From a bacterium (GTDB lineage Bacteria > Bacillota_A > Clostridia > Lachnospirales > Lachnospiraceae), in contig SFQZ01000101.1 in NCBI GenBank assembly GCA_004562915.1, positions 1 through 8,383 of the forward strand: DNA of 8,383 nucleotides, in the 5' to 3' direction. A program made the translations under genes and the position numbers. The notes under the pieces are model-generated. The model ran no database searches and was not told where the DNA came from. It saw nothing but the letters and a program-made list of their open reading frames with translations. Within the stretch, counting starts at the first letter, position 1. Each line of letters starts with the position of its first letter. This document shows, piece by piece, positions 1 through 6,837 of this stretch.

Positions 1-183
1 ATTGAACAGGGATTAAAGCATACAATACTCTCGTCAGATACTGAGGAGGAAGAACGGTATATAATGAAATATCTAAAATCTGATGAAGATATTTTGTTTA
101 TCAGCGGCTTTCTCTATATCATCTCCTTTTCTCCTGAACCGCCATATCTTTGCTTCCATTTAATAGTGCTTCTCTCTCCTTGA
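1..183 (+). CDS. Possible 3' fragment of a plus-strand gene cut by the window edge
   Basis: One frame is open from base 1 to a TGA at 181-183 (60 codons, no start inside the window needed). Its first half reads like genuine protein: hydrophilic and acidic, with a run of four Glu followed by RYIMKYLKSDEDILF. The second half is hydrophobic and lies antisense to the 3' end of the 250-aa gene, so it may be an artificial extension. Two readings are possible: a convergent neighbour whose stop overlaps the minus gene, or a host gene truncated where the mobile element begins, somewhere around 80-120. I do not recognise the product. The opposite strand is also partly open here, so codon content alone does not settle it. 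Confidence 0.3.
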   Translation: MEQGLKHTILSSDTEEEERYIMKYLKSDEDILFISGFLYIISFSPEPPYLCFHLIVLLSP

Positions 184-871
184 ACCATTCAGTGACTCTT
201 TTCATCCCCTCTTCAAGAGTTTCATCCGCACAATTAGTATAAAGTTCCTTATAGTCATTGAACAATTCATTTATCTCTTCGTTAAGCAGCTCAACTTCCT
301 CTTTATCGTACTCGTCTAATTCACTCTGTTTTTTATAATACTCCAATTCCTCCCATGTCTCTATTGCAGTATCAATCTGGCCAAAATCAATCAGATAAGA
401 AAGAAAAGTCTCTTCCATAGGGGAACTGAACCAACAGCGTTCAAACCATTGTTGTGCATACATACGCTCATCAGAACCGTTTGTTCGTGAACCGTCAATC
501 AGATCAGACACAAAATTCTCTATCAACTGTGAGACTGTCAATTCCGCTTTTGCAGCTTTTTTGCATAGTGCATCTATATCATCATCTGGAAGTTTGATCG
601 TTATATTCCTCTGTAAACTGATTTCATACTCCTCTATATCTATTCCTGGCTCACAAAATACCAGTTTTGTATCTTTGTATATTTCATCAATATCGCAAAA
701 CCGCCTTGTCATGCCTACATAATCTTTTGCTTCCCAATCCCAGTCAAGATGGTATCCATTTTCTCTCGCATGTTGTTCTAAATCCTTACGGATAATGTTT
801 CTTGTTCCTGCTGATAGCTGTGCAATGAATATTGTAGTATTTGGCACAGCAAGTTTCCTTTCTTTTACCAA
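119..871 (-). CDS. Unrecognised 250-aa acidic protein with a ribbon-helix-helix-like segment
   Basis: I do not recognise the family. The start is a TTG at 871 chosen because AGGAGG (878-883) sits 6 nt upstream; no ATG has a comparable site. A GTG at codon 9 is a weaker alternative. Residues about 88-128 (RNITIKLPDDDIDALCKKAA followed by AELTVSQLIENFVSDLI) look like a short beta strand plus two helices, the shape of a ribbon-helix-helix DNA-binding or antitoxin-like fold, but this is by eye only. Residues about 165-240 are very rich in Glu/Asp/Lys/Leu and probably form a long helix or coiled coil. There is no signal peptide or membrane segment. It starts only 16 nt after the 158-aa gene stops, so the two are probably co-transcribed. 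It may be an element-encoded regulator or cargo protein. Confidence 0.75.
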   Translation of the reverse strand: MVKERKLAVPNTTIFIAQLSAGTRNIIRKDLEQHARENGYHLDWDWEAKDYVGMTRRFCDIDEIYKDTKLVFCEPGIDIEEYEISLQRNITIKLPDDDIDALCKKAAKAELTVSQLIENFVSDLIDGSRTNGSDERMYAQQWFERCWFSSPMEETFLSYLIDFGQIDTAIETWEELEYYKKQSELDEYDKEEVELLNEEINELFNDYKELYTNCADETLEEGMKRVTEWFKEREALLNGSKDMAVQEKRR

Positions 872-877
872 GTGCTC

Positions 878-883
878 CCTCCT
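878..883 (-). promoter_or_regulatory. Shine-Dalgarno fixing a TTG start
   Basis: AGGAGG with a 6-nt spacer to TTG at 871-869. It lies in the 16-nt gap after the TAG of the 158-aa gene and is the reason for accepting a TTG start for the 250-aa gene. Confidence 0.7.
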
Positions 884-887
884 GTCT

Positions 888-1364
888 CTATGCCCAAAGT
901 GACATACTGGCCTCCTGGCTTTTCATTATATTCTGGTTCCCAAGCATTTCCATATATAAGATAATTCCCTGTGGGTCCAAACGGACTGTTATGAATTTTT
1001 CAATCTCAACCTTTAGTCCCTCTGGGTCCAGATTTGCCCAGTCATTCTGGAAAGCTATCATCTGGTTTACGATATCGCTGTTCCTGAACTCCTGCATTAT
1101 TAGAATGGGAACTGTAAATTCACATCCCATTGCATCGTAAGGAAGCACTCTTTTCAGTTCGTCCATCCGGTGCAGGTAATAGTTTACCACGGCGTTTGCC
1201 ATCCTGTTAGGGACCTCTACAGCTCCCTGCGTGGCGATCAGACGGTCATAAAGTCTTCGGTTGCACTCTATCTCTTCAAAAATTTTTCGGGCCTCAACGG
1301 AGCCATACCCCTTTTCATCAATCATTTCCATTATTTCATCAATTGTCATTTTTTCAAGATACAC
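888..1364 (-). CDS. Unrecognised 158-aa cytoplasmic protein
   Basis: No family recognised. The GTG at 1364 is preferred as start because GAGG (1372-1375) lies 7 nt upstream; an ATG five codons later has no such site. The protein is mostly helical in appearance, starting with an acidic, Met-rich helix (MTIDEIMEMIDEKGYGSVEA) and lacking membrane segments, a signal peptide or cysteine clusters. The mid part (about residues 55-75) has Asn/Arg-rich helices, and the C-terminal part is Met/Gln-rich. It follows the recombinase operon after an intrinsic terminator, so it likely has its own promoter. A possible weak one is TATAAA at 1385-1390 with a poor -35 (TGGATG, 1408-1413) 17 bp away. It sits 16 nt upstream of the 250-aa gene and probably forms a two-gene unit with it. 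A joint function is plausible, but nothing in the sequence names it. Confidence 0.75.
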   Translation of the reverse strand: MYLEKMTIDEIMEMIDEKGYGSVEARKIFEEIECNRRLYDRLIATQGAVEVPNRMANAVVNYYLHRMDELKRVLPYDAMGCEFTVPILIMQEFRNSDIVNQMIAFQNDWANLDPEGLKVEIEKFITVRLDPQGIILYMEMLGNQNIMKSQEASMSLWA

Positions 1365-1435
1365 CCTATTTCCTCACTTCCCACTTTATAGAACCTGCAG
1401 AACTACGCATCCATAATCAACTTTCCCTGCCATCA

Positions 1436-1464
1436 AAAGAGGAAGGCTGCCATGCAGACCTTCC
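1436..1464 (-). terminator. Intrinsic terminator of the recombinase operon
   Basis: On the minus strand GGAAGG-T-CTGC pairs with GCAG-CCTTCC around a 3-nt ATG loop: 10 base pairs, one bulged T, mostly G-C. It is followed at once by TCTTTTG. The hairpin begins 23 nt after the TAA of the third recombinase, the expected place for a rho-independent terminator. The plus-strand side lacks a convincing T-run, so it appears one-directional. Confidence 0.75.
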
Positions 1465-1487
1465 CACTTTCTACCTATATATAATAT

Positions 1488-3074
1488 TTATTCTGCATTA
1501 TTCCGTGCTGTTTCCAGATAGTCATCCTGATAGTTCCAGATTACTTCTATATGCTCCGGATCATAAAAGCAGATTTCTCTTATCAGTTCCTGTATAATCG
1601 GATAAGAGAGCGCTTCCAGATTCTTGTATTTGATAAATGCTTTCAGACCTGAATTCTCTTCTTTCGCTTTTCGTGCTTCGGCTTCCGCAATCTTCTCCTG
1701 CAGTTCATGGCTCTGGGCTTTGTATTCGGCTTCCTTTTTGGAAATGTCCCCCTTCTGGCCCAGATATTCCTCTTTTGTCAGATTACCCGTTGCAAACGAT
1801 TCATAAAGCTCCATCTTCTTACTCCTGCAGATTTTTAACCGCCCTTCATATGCCCCCTTCTTTCTTCTTAATTTTGAGATATCCAGCGTTTTATTCATTT
1901 CTTTTATCTGCTTTATTGCGTCCTCAGCCAATGATGCCTGCTGTCTGATCAGTTGAAGTACCAGATTTTCAATCGGTTCCATAGAGTAAACACCCACTAA
2001 GCAATTAGAACCTTTTGTATAAACAGACTTACAACTGATTCTGGGAATCTTATAATCTGTTCTGATTCGCATTAATCTCCGACAATGGCCACAACGTATT
2101 TTTCCAGAAAAGAGATATTTCTCTTTTCTTTTTGCCTGATCAGCTTGTTTGGGGTGTTTTACCATTGCCGCGACACGCTCTAACTCCTCTTTTGTTACAA
2201 TCGCTTCATGTGTCCCTTCTACATATATCCGTTCTTCTTTCGGAATCACACGTGTTGCTTTAGTTGCCAGCAAAACAGTTTCCGTCTTATGATTCTCCAT
2301 AATGCCAGCATAGACCGGATTCTTTAATATTTTGCTTACAATCTGTGCTGTCCATTGCAAACGGACATTGATTTTGTAACACACAAAACCTTTTCCCGTC
2401 AGATATGCATATGGGGAGGCTATTTCTTTTTCCTCCAATTCCCTTGCAATATCTCTATATCCAGTCCCAGCAAGCCTTCTGTCAAAAATCATTCTGACAA
2501 CCGGAGCTGTCTCCTTATCTACAACCAGGGCTGTCTTAGTATTCTCTGCAAACAAATAACCATACGGAGGGACCGAACCCAAATACTTTCCTGCTTCTCC
2601 ACTTTTTCGGACAACCTGCTTGATATTTTTAGAACAGATTACCGGATAAATGCCATTAATCAGATTCTTAAACTTTACTTCTGTGTCTTTCCTGTTACTG
2701 TAACTGCTGTTACTGTCGTAGTAATCATTGATCGCAATGAAACGGACCTGTAAAAAGGGAAAAACTTTTTCAATATAATTTTGTGCAGTTATGGTATCCC
2801 TTCCAAATCTGGACAGGTCTTTAACAATGATACAGCAGGATTGCTGTTCCTGTTTTGCGAGGGTAATCATCCTTTTAAATTCAGGCCGCTCAAAATTAGT
2901 CCCGGAAAAACCGTCATCTGCAAAGAAAATAATTTCAGTCTCCTGAAGTTCTTCGTTGTTCTTAACAAAATGTTCAATCAACAGCCGCTGATTCTTAATG
3001 CTGTTACTCTCGTCAGCCTTGTCATCATCGTCATTAGACAGCCGTAGATAAGCAAGTATGTATTTATACCGCAT
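1488..3074 (-). CDS. Large serine recombinase 3 (site-specific integrase/resolvase family)
   Basis: A 528-aa large serine recombinase that cuts and rejoins DNA at att-type sites through a covalent 5'-phosphoserine intermediate. The N-terminal resolvase catalytic domain (about 1-150) has YLRLS with the nucleophile Ser13 and Arg11, and KDLSRFGRD with Arg89 and Arg92. The recombinase DNA-binding domain follows (about 150-300; VPPYGY near 168, then KILKNPVYAG). A zinc ribbon is formed by Cys328, Cys331, Cys348 and Cys358. A coiled-coil region (about 400-470) comes next, then a tail ending in VIWNYQDDY. The catalytic set is intact and the length is normal for the family. The start is ATG 3074: GGAAGGGGG lies 8 nt upstream, whereas a TTG two codons earlier would be too close to it. 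It overlaps the end of recombinase 2 by 11 bp, implying translational coupling. It is the last gene before the terminator. Confidence 0.93.
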   Translation of the reverse strand: MRYKYILAYLRLSNDDDDKADESNSIKNQRLLIEHFVKNNEELQETEIIFFADDGFSGTNFERPEFKRMITLAKQEQQSCCIIVKDLSRFGRDTITAQNYIEKVFPFLQVRFIAINDYYDSNSSYSNRKDTEVKFKNLINGIYPVICSKNIKQVVRKSGEAGKYLGSVPPYGYLFAENTKTALVVDKETAPVVRMIFDRRLAGTGYRDIARELEEKEIASPYAYLTGKGFVCYKINVRLQWTAQIVSKILKNPVYAGIMENHKTETVLLATKATRVIPKEERIYVEGTHEAIVTKEELERVAAMVKHPKQADQAKRKEKYLFSGKIRCGHCRRLMRIRTDYKIPRISCKSVYTKGSNCLVGVYSMEPIENLVLQLIRQQASLAEDAIKQIKEMNKTLDISKLRRKKGAYEGRLKICRSKKMELYESFATGNLTKEEYLGQKGDISKKEAEYKAQSHELQEKIAEAEARKAKEENSGLKAFIKYKNLEALSYPIIQELIREICFYDPEHIEVIWNYQDDYLETARNNAE

Positions 3075-4746
3075 GTGCAAGGCCCCCTTCCAAATTTAGT
3101 ATTTCTTCCTGAAAGATATCGCCAAACCAAAAACATACGGTGATCTCCTCACAGCTCTTTACAAGCACTCTTTCGATAAAACGGTCAACAATCCCTTTCG
3201 TAATGGTTGTAAAATTCTGATATTTCAGCAATTCTTCCGCCCAATCCATTTTTGCCCTCAGCGTATCTAAAACCGCCTGCGAACGATTCTGGATCTGTAC
3301 CAATTCTTCATGGGCTTTTTCCTGCTCGGCTGTGTAGCTTTCTTTAATAGCCATATACTCTTCTTTATCCAGCAGCCCCGTTGCGTAATGCTCAAACAAC
3401 TGTTTTATTTTTGCATTGTATGATTCATATTTTTCTTTCGCTTTTCTGATACTATTTTTAGATTCATCCTCCAGTCTCTGATAAAACTCGCCTCCATACT
3501 TTTTCTGATTATCAACCGCCAACTTAATCTGGTACTTTAGCGCGGTCTCAATTGCCGCAAAGATATATTTTTCATTAATATAAGCCAAGGAGCATACATG
3601 GTCAGCATACCTTGTTGCAGCACAATAGTAAGCTGCATATTGGCATTCCCCATCTACACACATTTTGCGTCTCAATTTCTTTCTGCAGTTCTCACAATAG
3701 ATTTTTCCCAACAGCGGCCCATTTCCACTATGGGGCCGATTTTCCTTTACTCCCCATACTTCCAGACAATCTTTCCAACGCTGCTTTGCGGTTTCTATTG
3801 CTTTTTCAAAAATAGTTCTTTCAATCAACGGTTCCCTAACGTTCTCCTGTATATCCCATTCTGATCTTGGGACTAAATATAATGGCATATTATCCGCAAG
3901 CATCCGGCGTGTCTTCCCATATACAGCAGCGCCAATATAAACCGGATTTTGAAGCATCTGGCTGATATAAGCGTTTTGCCAAAGCAGTTTTTTCTCTCTT
4001 TTCCGTTTTCCATATTCCCGAATTTCATGGCTTTCCTGTGCCGACCATACATTTAACGTATTCAGTTCTTTTGCAATATCATAACTGGACATATCATGGA
4101 ACACATACCAGTCAAATATCTGCTGGACAATCTTCTTTTCTTCTTCATCCGGGATAAGTATTTTCTTGGATTCCGGGGACCACTTGTAACCGTATGGAGG
4201 TCTGGCTCCCCAATATTCCCCTTTTTCCCTGGACTGTTTATGAGCTTGTACCAGCTTCGCGGAAACTTCCCTGGCATAGTAATCATTCATAAAATGCTTT
4301 AAAATGTTGCTGACCCGGTCTTGCGCACATGCCGGATTCTCACTGTCATAATCGTCCAAAACAGAAATAAAACGTACATTTAAGGATGGAAAGATAACAT
4401 CAATTAAATCGACAGCATCCAGGGCATCCCTCCCAAAACGCGAAAAATCCTTTACTATGATACAGTCGATTTTTCCTGCACGGACATCCTCCATAAGCCG
4501 CTCAAACTCTTCCCTGTTAAAAGTCGTACCGGTCACTCCATTGTCTGTATATATTTTCGTCAGAAGCATTTCCGGATGTTTCTTAATGAAATCTGTACAT
4601 ATCTGTTTCTGGATGTAAACCGAATCTTTCCGGCCATGGCCTCCATCCTTTCTGGAAAGACGGACATAAACAGCAGCCCGGTAATATTTAGCCTGCGGTA
4701 CTGCCTGTGCCGTAACCTTTTTCTTTCTTTTGCTTACTCTAGGCAC
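3064..4746 (-). CDS. Large serine recombinase 2 (site-specific integrase/resolvase family)
   Basis: A 560-aa large serine recombinase with all expected parts. The catalytic domain (about 20-165) has YVRLS with Ser31 and Arg29, and VKDFSRFGRD with Arg103 and Arg106. The recombinase domain follows (about 165-325; RPPYGY near 182, MLQNPVYIGA). Zinc-ribbon cysteines are 351, 354, 375 and 385. A coiled coil spans about 420-500, and a C-terminal strand region CFWFGDIF resembles those of its two neighbours. I place the start at GTG 4746 because AAGGAGGG (4754-4761) lies just upstream. The ATG 16 codons further up lacks a site and would lengthen the overlap with recombinase 1. With this start the overlap is 8 bp and the protein begins with a basic tail (KRKKK) not present in the other two. 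It is probably translated by coupling from recombinase 1. Confidence 0.93.
   Translation of the reverse strand: MPRVSKRKKKVTAQAVPQAKYYRAAVYVRLSRKDGGHGRKDSVYIQKQICTDFIKKHPEMLLTKIYTDNGVTGTTFNREEFERLMEDVRAGKIDCIIVKDFSRFGRDALDAVDLIDVIFPSLNVRFISVLDDYDSENPACAQDRVSNILKHFMNDYYAREVSAKLVQAHKQSREKGEYWGARPPYGYKWSPESKKILIPDEEEKKIVQQIFDWYVFHDMSSYDIAKELNTLNVWSAQESHEIREYGKRKREKKLLWQNAYISQMLQNPVYIGAAVYGKTRRMLADNMPLYLVPRSEWDIQENVREPLIERTIFEKAIETAKQRWKDCLEVWGVKENRPHSGNGPLLGKIYCENCRKKLRRKMCVDGECQYAAYYCAATRYADHVCSLAYINEKYIFAAIETALKYQIKLAVDNQKKYGGEFYQRLEDESKNSIRKAKEKYESYNAKIKQLFEHYATGLLDKEEYMAIKESYTAEQEKAHEELVQIQNRSQAVLDTLRAKMDWAEELLKYQNFTTITKGIVDRFIERVLVKSCEEITVCFWFGDIFQEEILNLEGGLAHAV
3083..3091 (-). promoter_or_regulatory. 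Shine-Dalgarno-like site selecting the recombinase 3 start
   Basis: GGAAGGGGG lies inside the last codons of recombinase 2, 8 nt before ATG 3074 and only 2 nt before the alternative TTG at 3080. The spacing decides for the ATG. Confidence 0.6.
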
Positions 4747-6412
4747 TCTGGTTCCCTCCTTCCATCTTATTGAGGAAGTCAGCCAGGACACCATTTGGCT
4801 GTATCCTGTTTGCAGTTTCCAATAATGCCATCAGCCGTTCAAATTCATCCTCGAACCAGAATTCAATAGAAACCTTTTTATCGGAATGTACACGGATGCG
4901 CTTTATCAGCATTGCCACCATAACCCTGTCTATTTCTTCCGTATCTTTGCAGACCAGAAAATGCTTCATCCATTCCTGCTGTTTTTCCATCATGGACAGC
5001 ATATCAGAAATATCTTCCCGCTGTCTCTTAATAGCTGATTCCTTTTGTTTCAGGTCCACATCATATGACTTTTTATAATCCGTAAACTCATCATCATCCA
5101 GCAGCCCTTCACAATAGCTTTCATACAAATTCTTTTTAATCCGCATGATACGGTCACATTCCTGTTCAAGAACCTTTAATTGCTGGTCTGCCTCGAACAT
5201 CTTCTGTTCTGGCAGGGAGACGGTCTTAACGTATTCAAGAGCTTTTTCCAGACTTACAATTACAGAAATAAAATACCGGATACTTTCTTTTACAATACCG
5301 ACCAGTTTCTTCTCACTGAAACTATGGGATGTACACTCTTTATCGTATAAGGAAGTAGAACAGATATAATAATAATTCTTTCCATCCGGACTCTTGCGGA
5401 TCATGCTCTGGTGGCAGTCCGCACATTCTACCAGACCGCCAAGTAAAGCAATCCCCCCGGCCCCTTTTCTGGTGTCCCTTCCCAAAAGGTGTACGGCCGC
5501 CTCGTAGATATGCCGCTCTACAAGGCCTTCAAAGGCGTTATCCACACGCACCCATTCCTCTTTTGCCTTATGTATGACTTTTTTTACCTTGTGGTTGGGT
5601 GTCGTTGTTTTTCCCTGCAGGAGAACTCCCGTATAGCGTTCATCCAAAAGGATTCTCCGCACCATGGTTGCTTCCCACCGGCTCTTTCCGGTAGTTTTAA
5701 ACCCTGTTTTTAAATTCAGGCCAAGATAGACCTGCTTATATGCCAGGGGCGGCAATATTCCACGTTCATTCAGAATGTCAGCAATAGCACACAGGCTATG
5801 TCCTTTCAGTTTTAAATGGAAGATATCCCTCACAACTGCCCCCGCAACGGGATCGATGACCAGCTTATGCTTGTCTTCCGGCGATTTCAAATAACCATAA
5901 AAAGCAAATGCCGCTACACACTGTCCATCCGCCATTTTCGCACAAAGGTTTGTACGCACGCTCCGGGAAGTGTCCGCAGGGTAAATGTCATTTATAAGGC
6001 TTTTCATTCTAAGGGTAATAAAATCATGATTAGGGGTATTGCTGTCATAGTTATCGTTCACTAATATCAGACGTATCCCCATTTTCGGAAGGATACGTTC
6101 AACATATTGAAGGACACCGGAGAAATCCCTGCCAAACCGGGAAAGGTCTTTACAGATAATACAGTCTGCTTTCCCTTCTTCAAGGAATTTCATCATACTT
6201 TGGAAAGCCGGCCGGTTGAAATTTGTGCCGGTATATCCATCATCCACAAATTCCTCCACAACAACGAACTCTGACCCTCTTCCCTTCAGATAACCATTTG
6301 TCAATATCCTTTGGTTAGATATGCTGTCACTTTCTCTGTTATCCCCATCATCAGACGAAAGACGCAGATACAGGACAACACGATAGATTTTTTGTAATAT
6401 TTGATTTTTCAT
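4739..6412 (-). CDS. Large serine recombinase 1 (site-specific integrase/resolvase family)
   Basis: First gene of the triplet, 557 aa. The catalytic domain (about 9-150) has YLRLS with Ser19 and Arg17, and KDLSRFGRD with Arg92 and Arg95, so it should be active. The recombinase DNA-binding domain (about 150-320) departs from its neighbours: the usual PPYGY motif reads FAFYGY near 169-174, and the linker before ILLDERYTGV is long. Zinc-ribbon cysteines are 330, 333, 351 and 360. A coiled coil spans about 405-485, and the tail has IEFWFEDEF. I choose ATG 6412 because GGAG (6421-6424) is 8 nt upstream. The ATG six codons earlier (6430) has no site and falls in an inverted repeat. It has its own promoter (6503-6531) and leader. 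Its TAG overlaps the GTG of recombinase 2. Confidence 0.93.
   Translation of the reverse strand: MKNQILQKIYRVVLYLRLSSDDGDNRESDSISNQRILTNGYLKGRGSEFVVVEEFVDDGYTGTNFNRPAFQSMMKFLEEGKADCIICKDLSRFGRDFSGVLQYVERILPKMGIRLILVNDNYDSNTPNHDFITLRMKSLINDIYPADTSRSVRTNLCAKMADGQCVAAFAFYGYLKSPEDKHKLVIDPVAGAVVRDIFHLKLKGHSLCAIADILNERGILPPLAYKQVYLGLNLKTGFKTTGKSRWEATMVRRILLDERYTGVLLQGKTTTPNHKVKKVIHKAKEEWVRVDNAFEGLVERHIYEAAVHLLGRDTRKGAGGIALLGGLVECADCHQSMIRKSPDGKNYYYICSTSLYDKECTSHSFSEKKLVGIVKESIRYFISVIVSLEKALEYVKTVSLPEQKMFEADQQLKVLEQECDRIMRIKKNLYESYCEGLLDDDEFTDYKKSYDVDLKQKESAIKRQREDISDMLSMMEKQQEWMKHFLVCKDTEEIDRVMVAMLIKRIRVHSDKKVSIEFWFEDEFERLMALLETANRIQPNGVLADFLNKMEGGNQSA
4754..4761 (-). promoter_or_regulatory. Shine-Dalgarno fixing a GTG start for recombinase 2
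   Basis: AAGGAGGG inside the 3' end of recombinase 1, with 8 nt between the GGAGG core and GTG 4746. It is the strongest ribosome binding site in the triplet and argues against the upstream ATG at 4794. Confidence 0.75.
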
Positions 6413-6420
6413 AGCTATAG

Positions 6421-6424
6421 CTCC
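6421..6424 (-). promoter_or_regulatory. Shine-Dalgarno of recombinase 1
   Basis: GGAG followed by an 8-nt spacer (CTATAGCT, part of the palindrome AGCTATAGCT) and ATG 6412. It directly abuts the right arm of the leader inverted repeat, so folding of the leader could limit access to it. Confidence 0.65.
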
Positions 6425-6466
6425 AATCATTTAAATTAGTTAGGATTCCCAATTAAAGATGATTGG
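6423..6466 (-). repeat. Leader inverted repeat abutting the recombinase 1 ribosome binding site
   Basis: CCAATCAT (6459-6466 read on the minus strand) and ATGATTGG (6423-6430) are perfect 8-bp arms, extended by an imperfect TTTAATT/TTAAATT stretch with a bulge and a mismatch. In RNA this would be an A-U rich stem whose 3' arm ends in the GG of the Shine-Dalgarno. It could be an RNA switch, or a DNA operator downstream of the promoter. Confidence 0.5.
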
Positions 6467-6502
6467 CACTCCAGCCACTATTAATACAACCAACCTGCCA
6501 TC

Positions 6503-6531
6503 ATCATACCATAGATTTTTTACCCTGTCTA
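6503..6531 (-). promoter_or_regulatory. Sigma-A type promoter of the recombinase operon
   Basis: The -35 TAGACA (6526-6531) matches TTGACA at 5 of 6 positions, the spacer is exactly 17 bp, and the -10 TATGAT (6503-6508) matches TATAAT at 5 of 6. A TG lies one base before the -10 (extended -10). The predicted start near 6496 gives a leader of about 84 nt. It lies between the stop of the 84-aa gene and recombinase 1, so the recombinases can be expressed separately from the two genes upstream. Confidence 0.7.
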
Positions 6532-6572
6532 CCCCCGCAATCTGCTGACACAAACTGCTTTTTTCTCTTGTA

Positions 6573-6827
6573 TCACCACTTCATCTGCACAAGGCTTTCC
6601 AGTGCCTCCTCTATAGTACGGCTGGTTGAAGCAAACCCTATTTTCACAAGAATGTTTCCGCTTCTTATGAAATAAGGGTTCCTTCCGGATTCCAGAACTT
6701 CCAGAATCTTTTCTTCTTTACTTTTTGTAACATCAATGTCCAGATCTTTAATATCTGGGATTTCATCAGGATTTACATCGTCAAAAGACATATTTCTCAT
6801 ATGTAACAATTCTTTCCTTGTCAACAT
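6573..6827 (-). CDS. Small conserved-type mobile-element protein, 84 aa (possibly DUF6870-like)
   Basis: An 84-aa, mildly acidic protein. It has an N-terminal LTRKELLHMRNMSFDDVN segment, an acidic DIKDLDIDV stretch, and a C-terminal half containing GRNPYFIRSGNILVKIGFA. This pattern (short helix, acidic strand, a turn with NPY, then a VKIGFA strand and a closing helix) resembles small proteins annotated near serine recombinases in Firmicutes elements, which I associate with DUF6870; that assignment is from memory and unverified. The start at ATG 6827 is supported by AGGAG 7 nt upstream. The TAG of the preceding gene is embedded in that site (TAGGAG), so the two are tightly co-transcribed. It has no DNA-binding motif I can point to. 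A regulatory or excision-accessory role is inference from position. Confidence 0.8.
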   Translation of the reverse strand: MLTRKELLHMRNMSFDDVNPDEIPDIKDLDIDVTKSKEEKILEVLESGRNPYFIRSGNILVKIGFASTSRTIEEALESLVQMKW

Positions 6828-6837
6828 ACGGAGTCTC

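Noticed and set aside
73..159. 28-codon minus frame (MEAKIWRFRR...) overlapping the end of the 250-aa gene
   Set aside because: Protein-like tail (DDIEKAADKQNIF), but it is very short, its purine-rich site is too far from the ATG, and the plus strand is also open here. A frameshifted extension of the 250-aa gene cannot be shown from sequence alone.
2355..2753. Long plus-strand frames antisense to the recombinases (here 132 codons, others across 1624-6064)
   Set aside because: All lie fully inside well-supported minus genes, with no ribosome binding sites of their own and compositions typical of antisense shadows.
6413..6430. Upstream ATG at 6430 as the start of recombinase 1
   Set aside because: It has no ribosome binding site and lies within the inverted repeat arm; ATG 6412 has GGAG at 8 nt.
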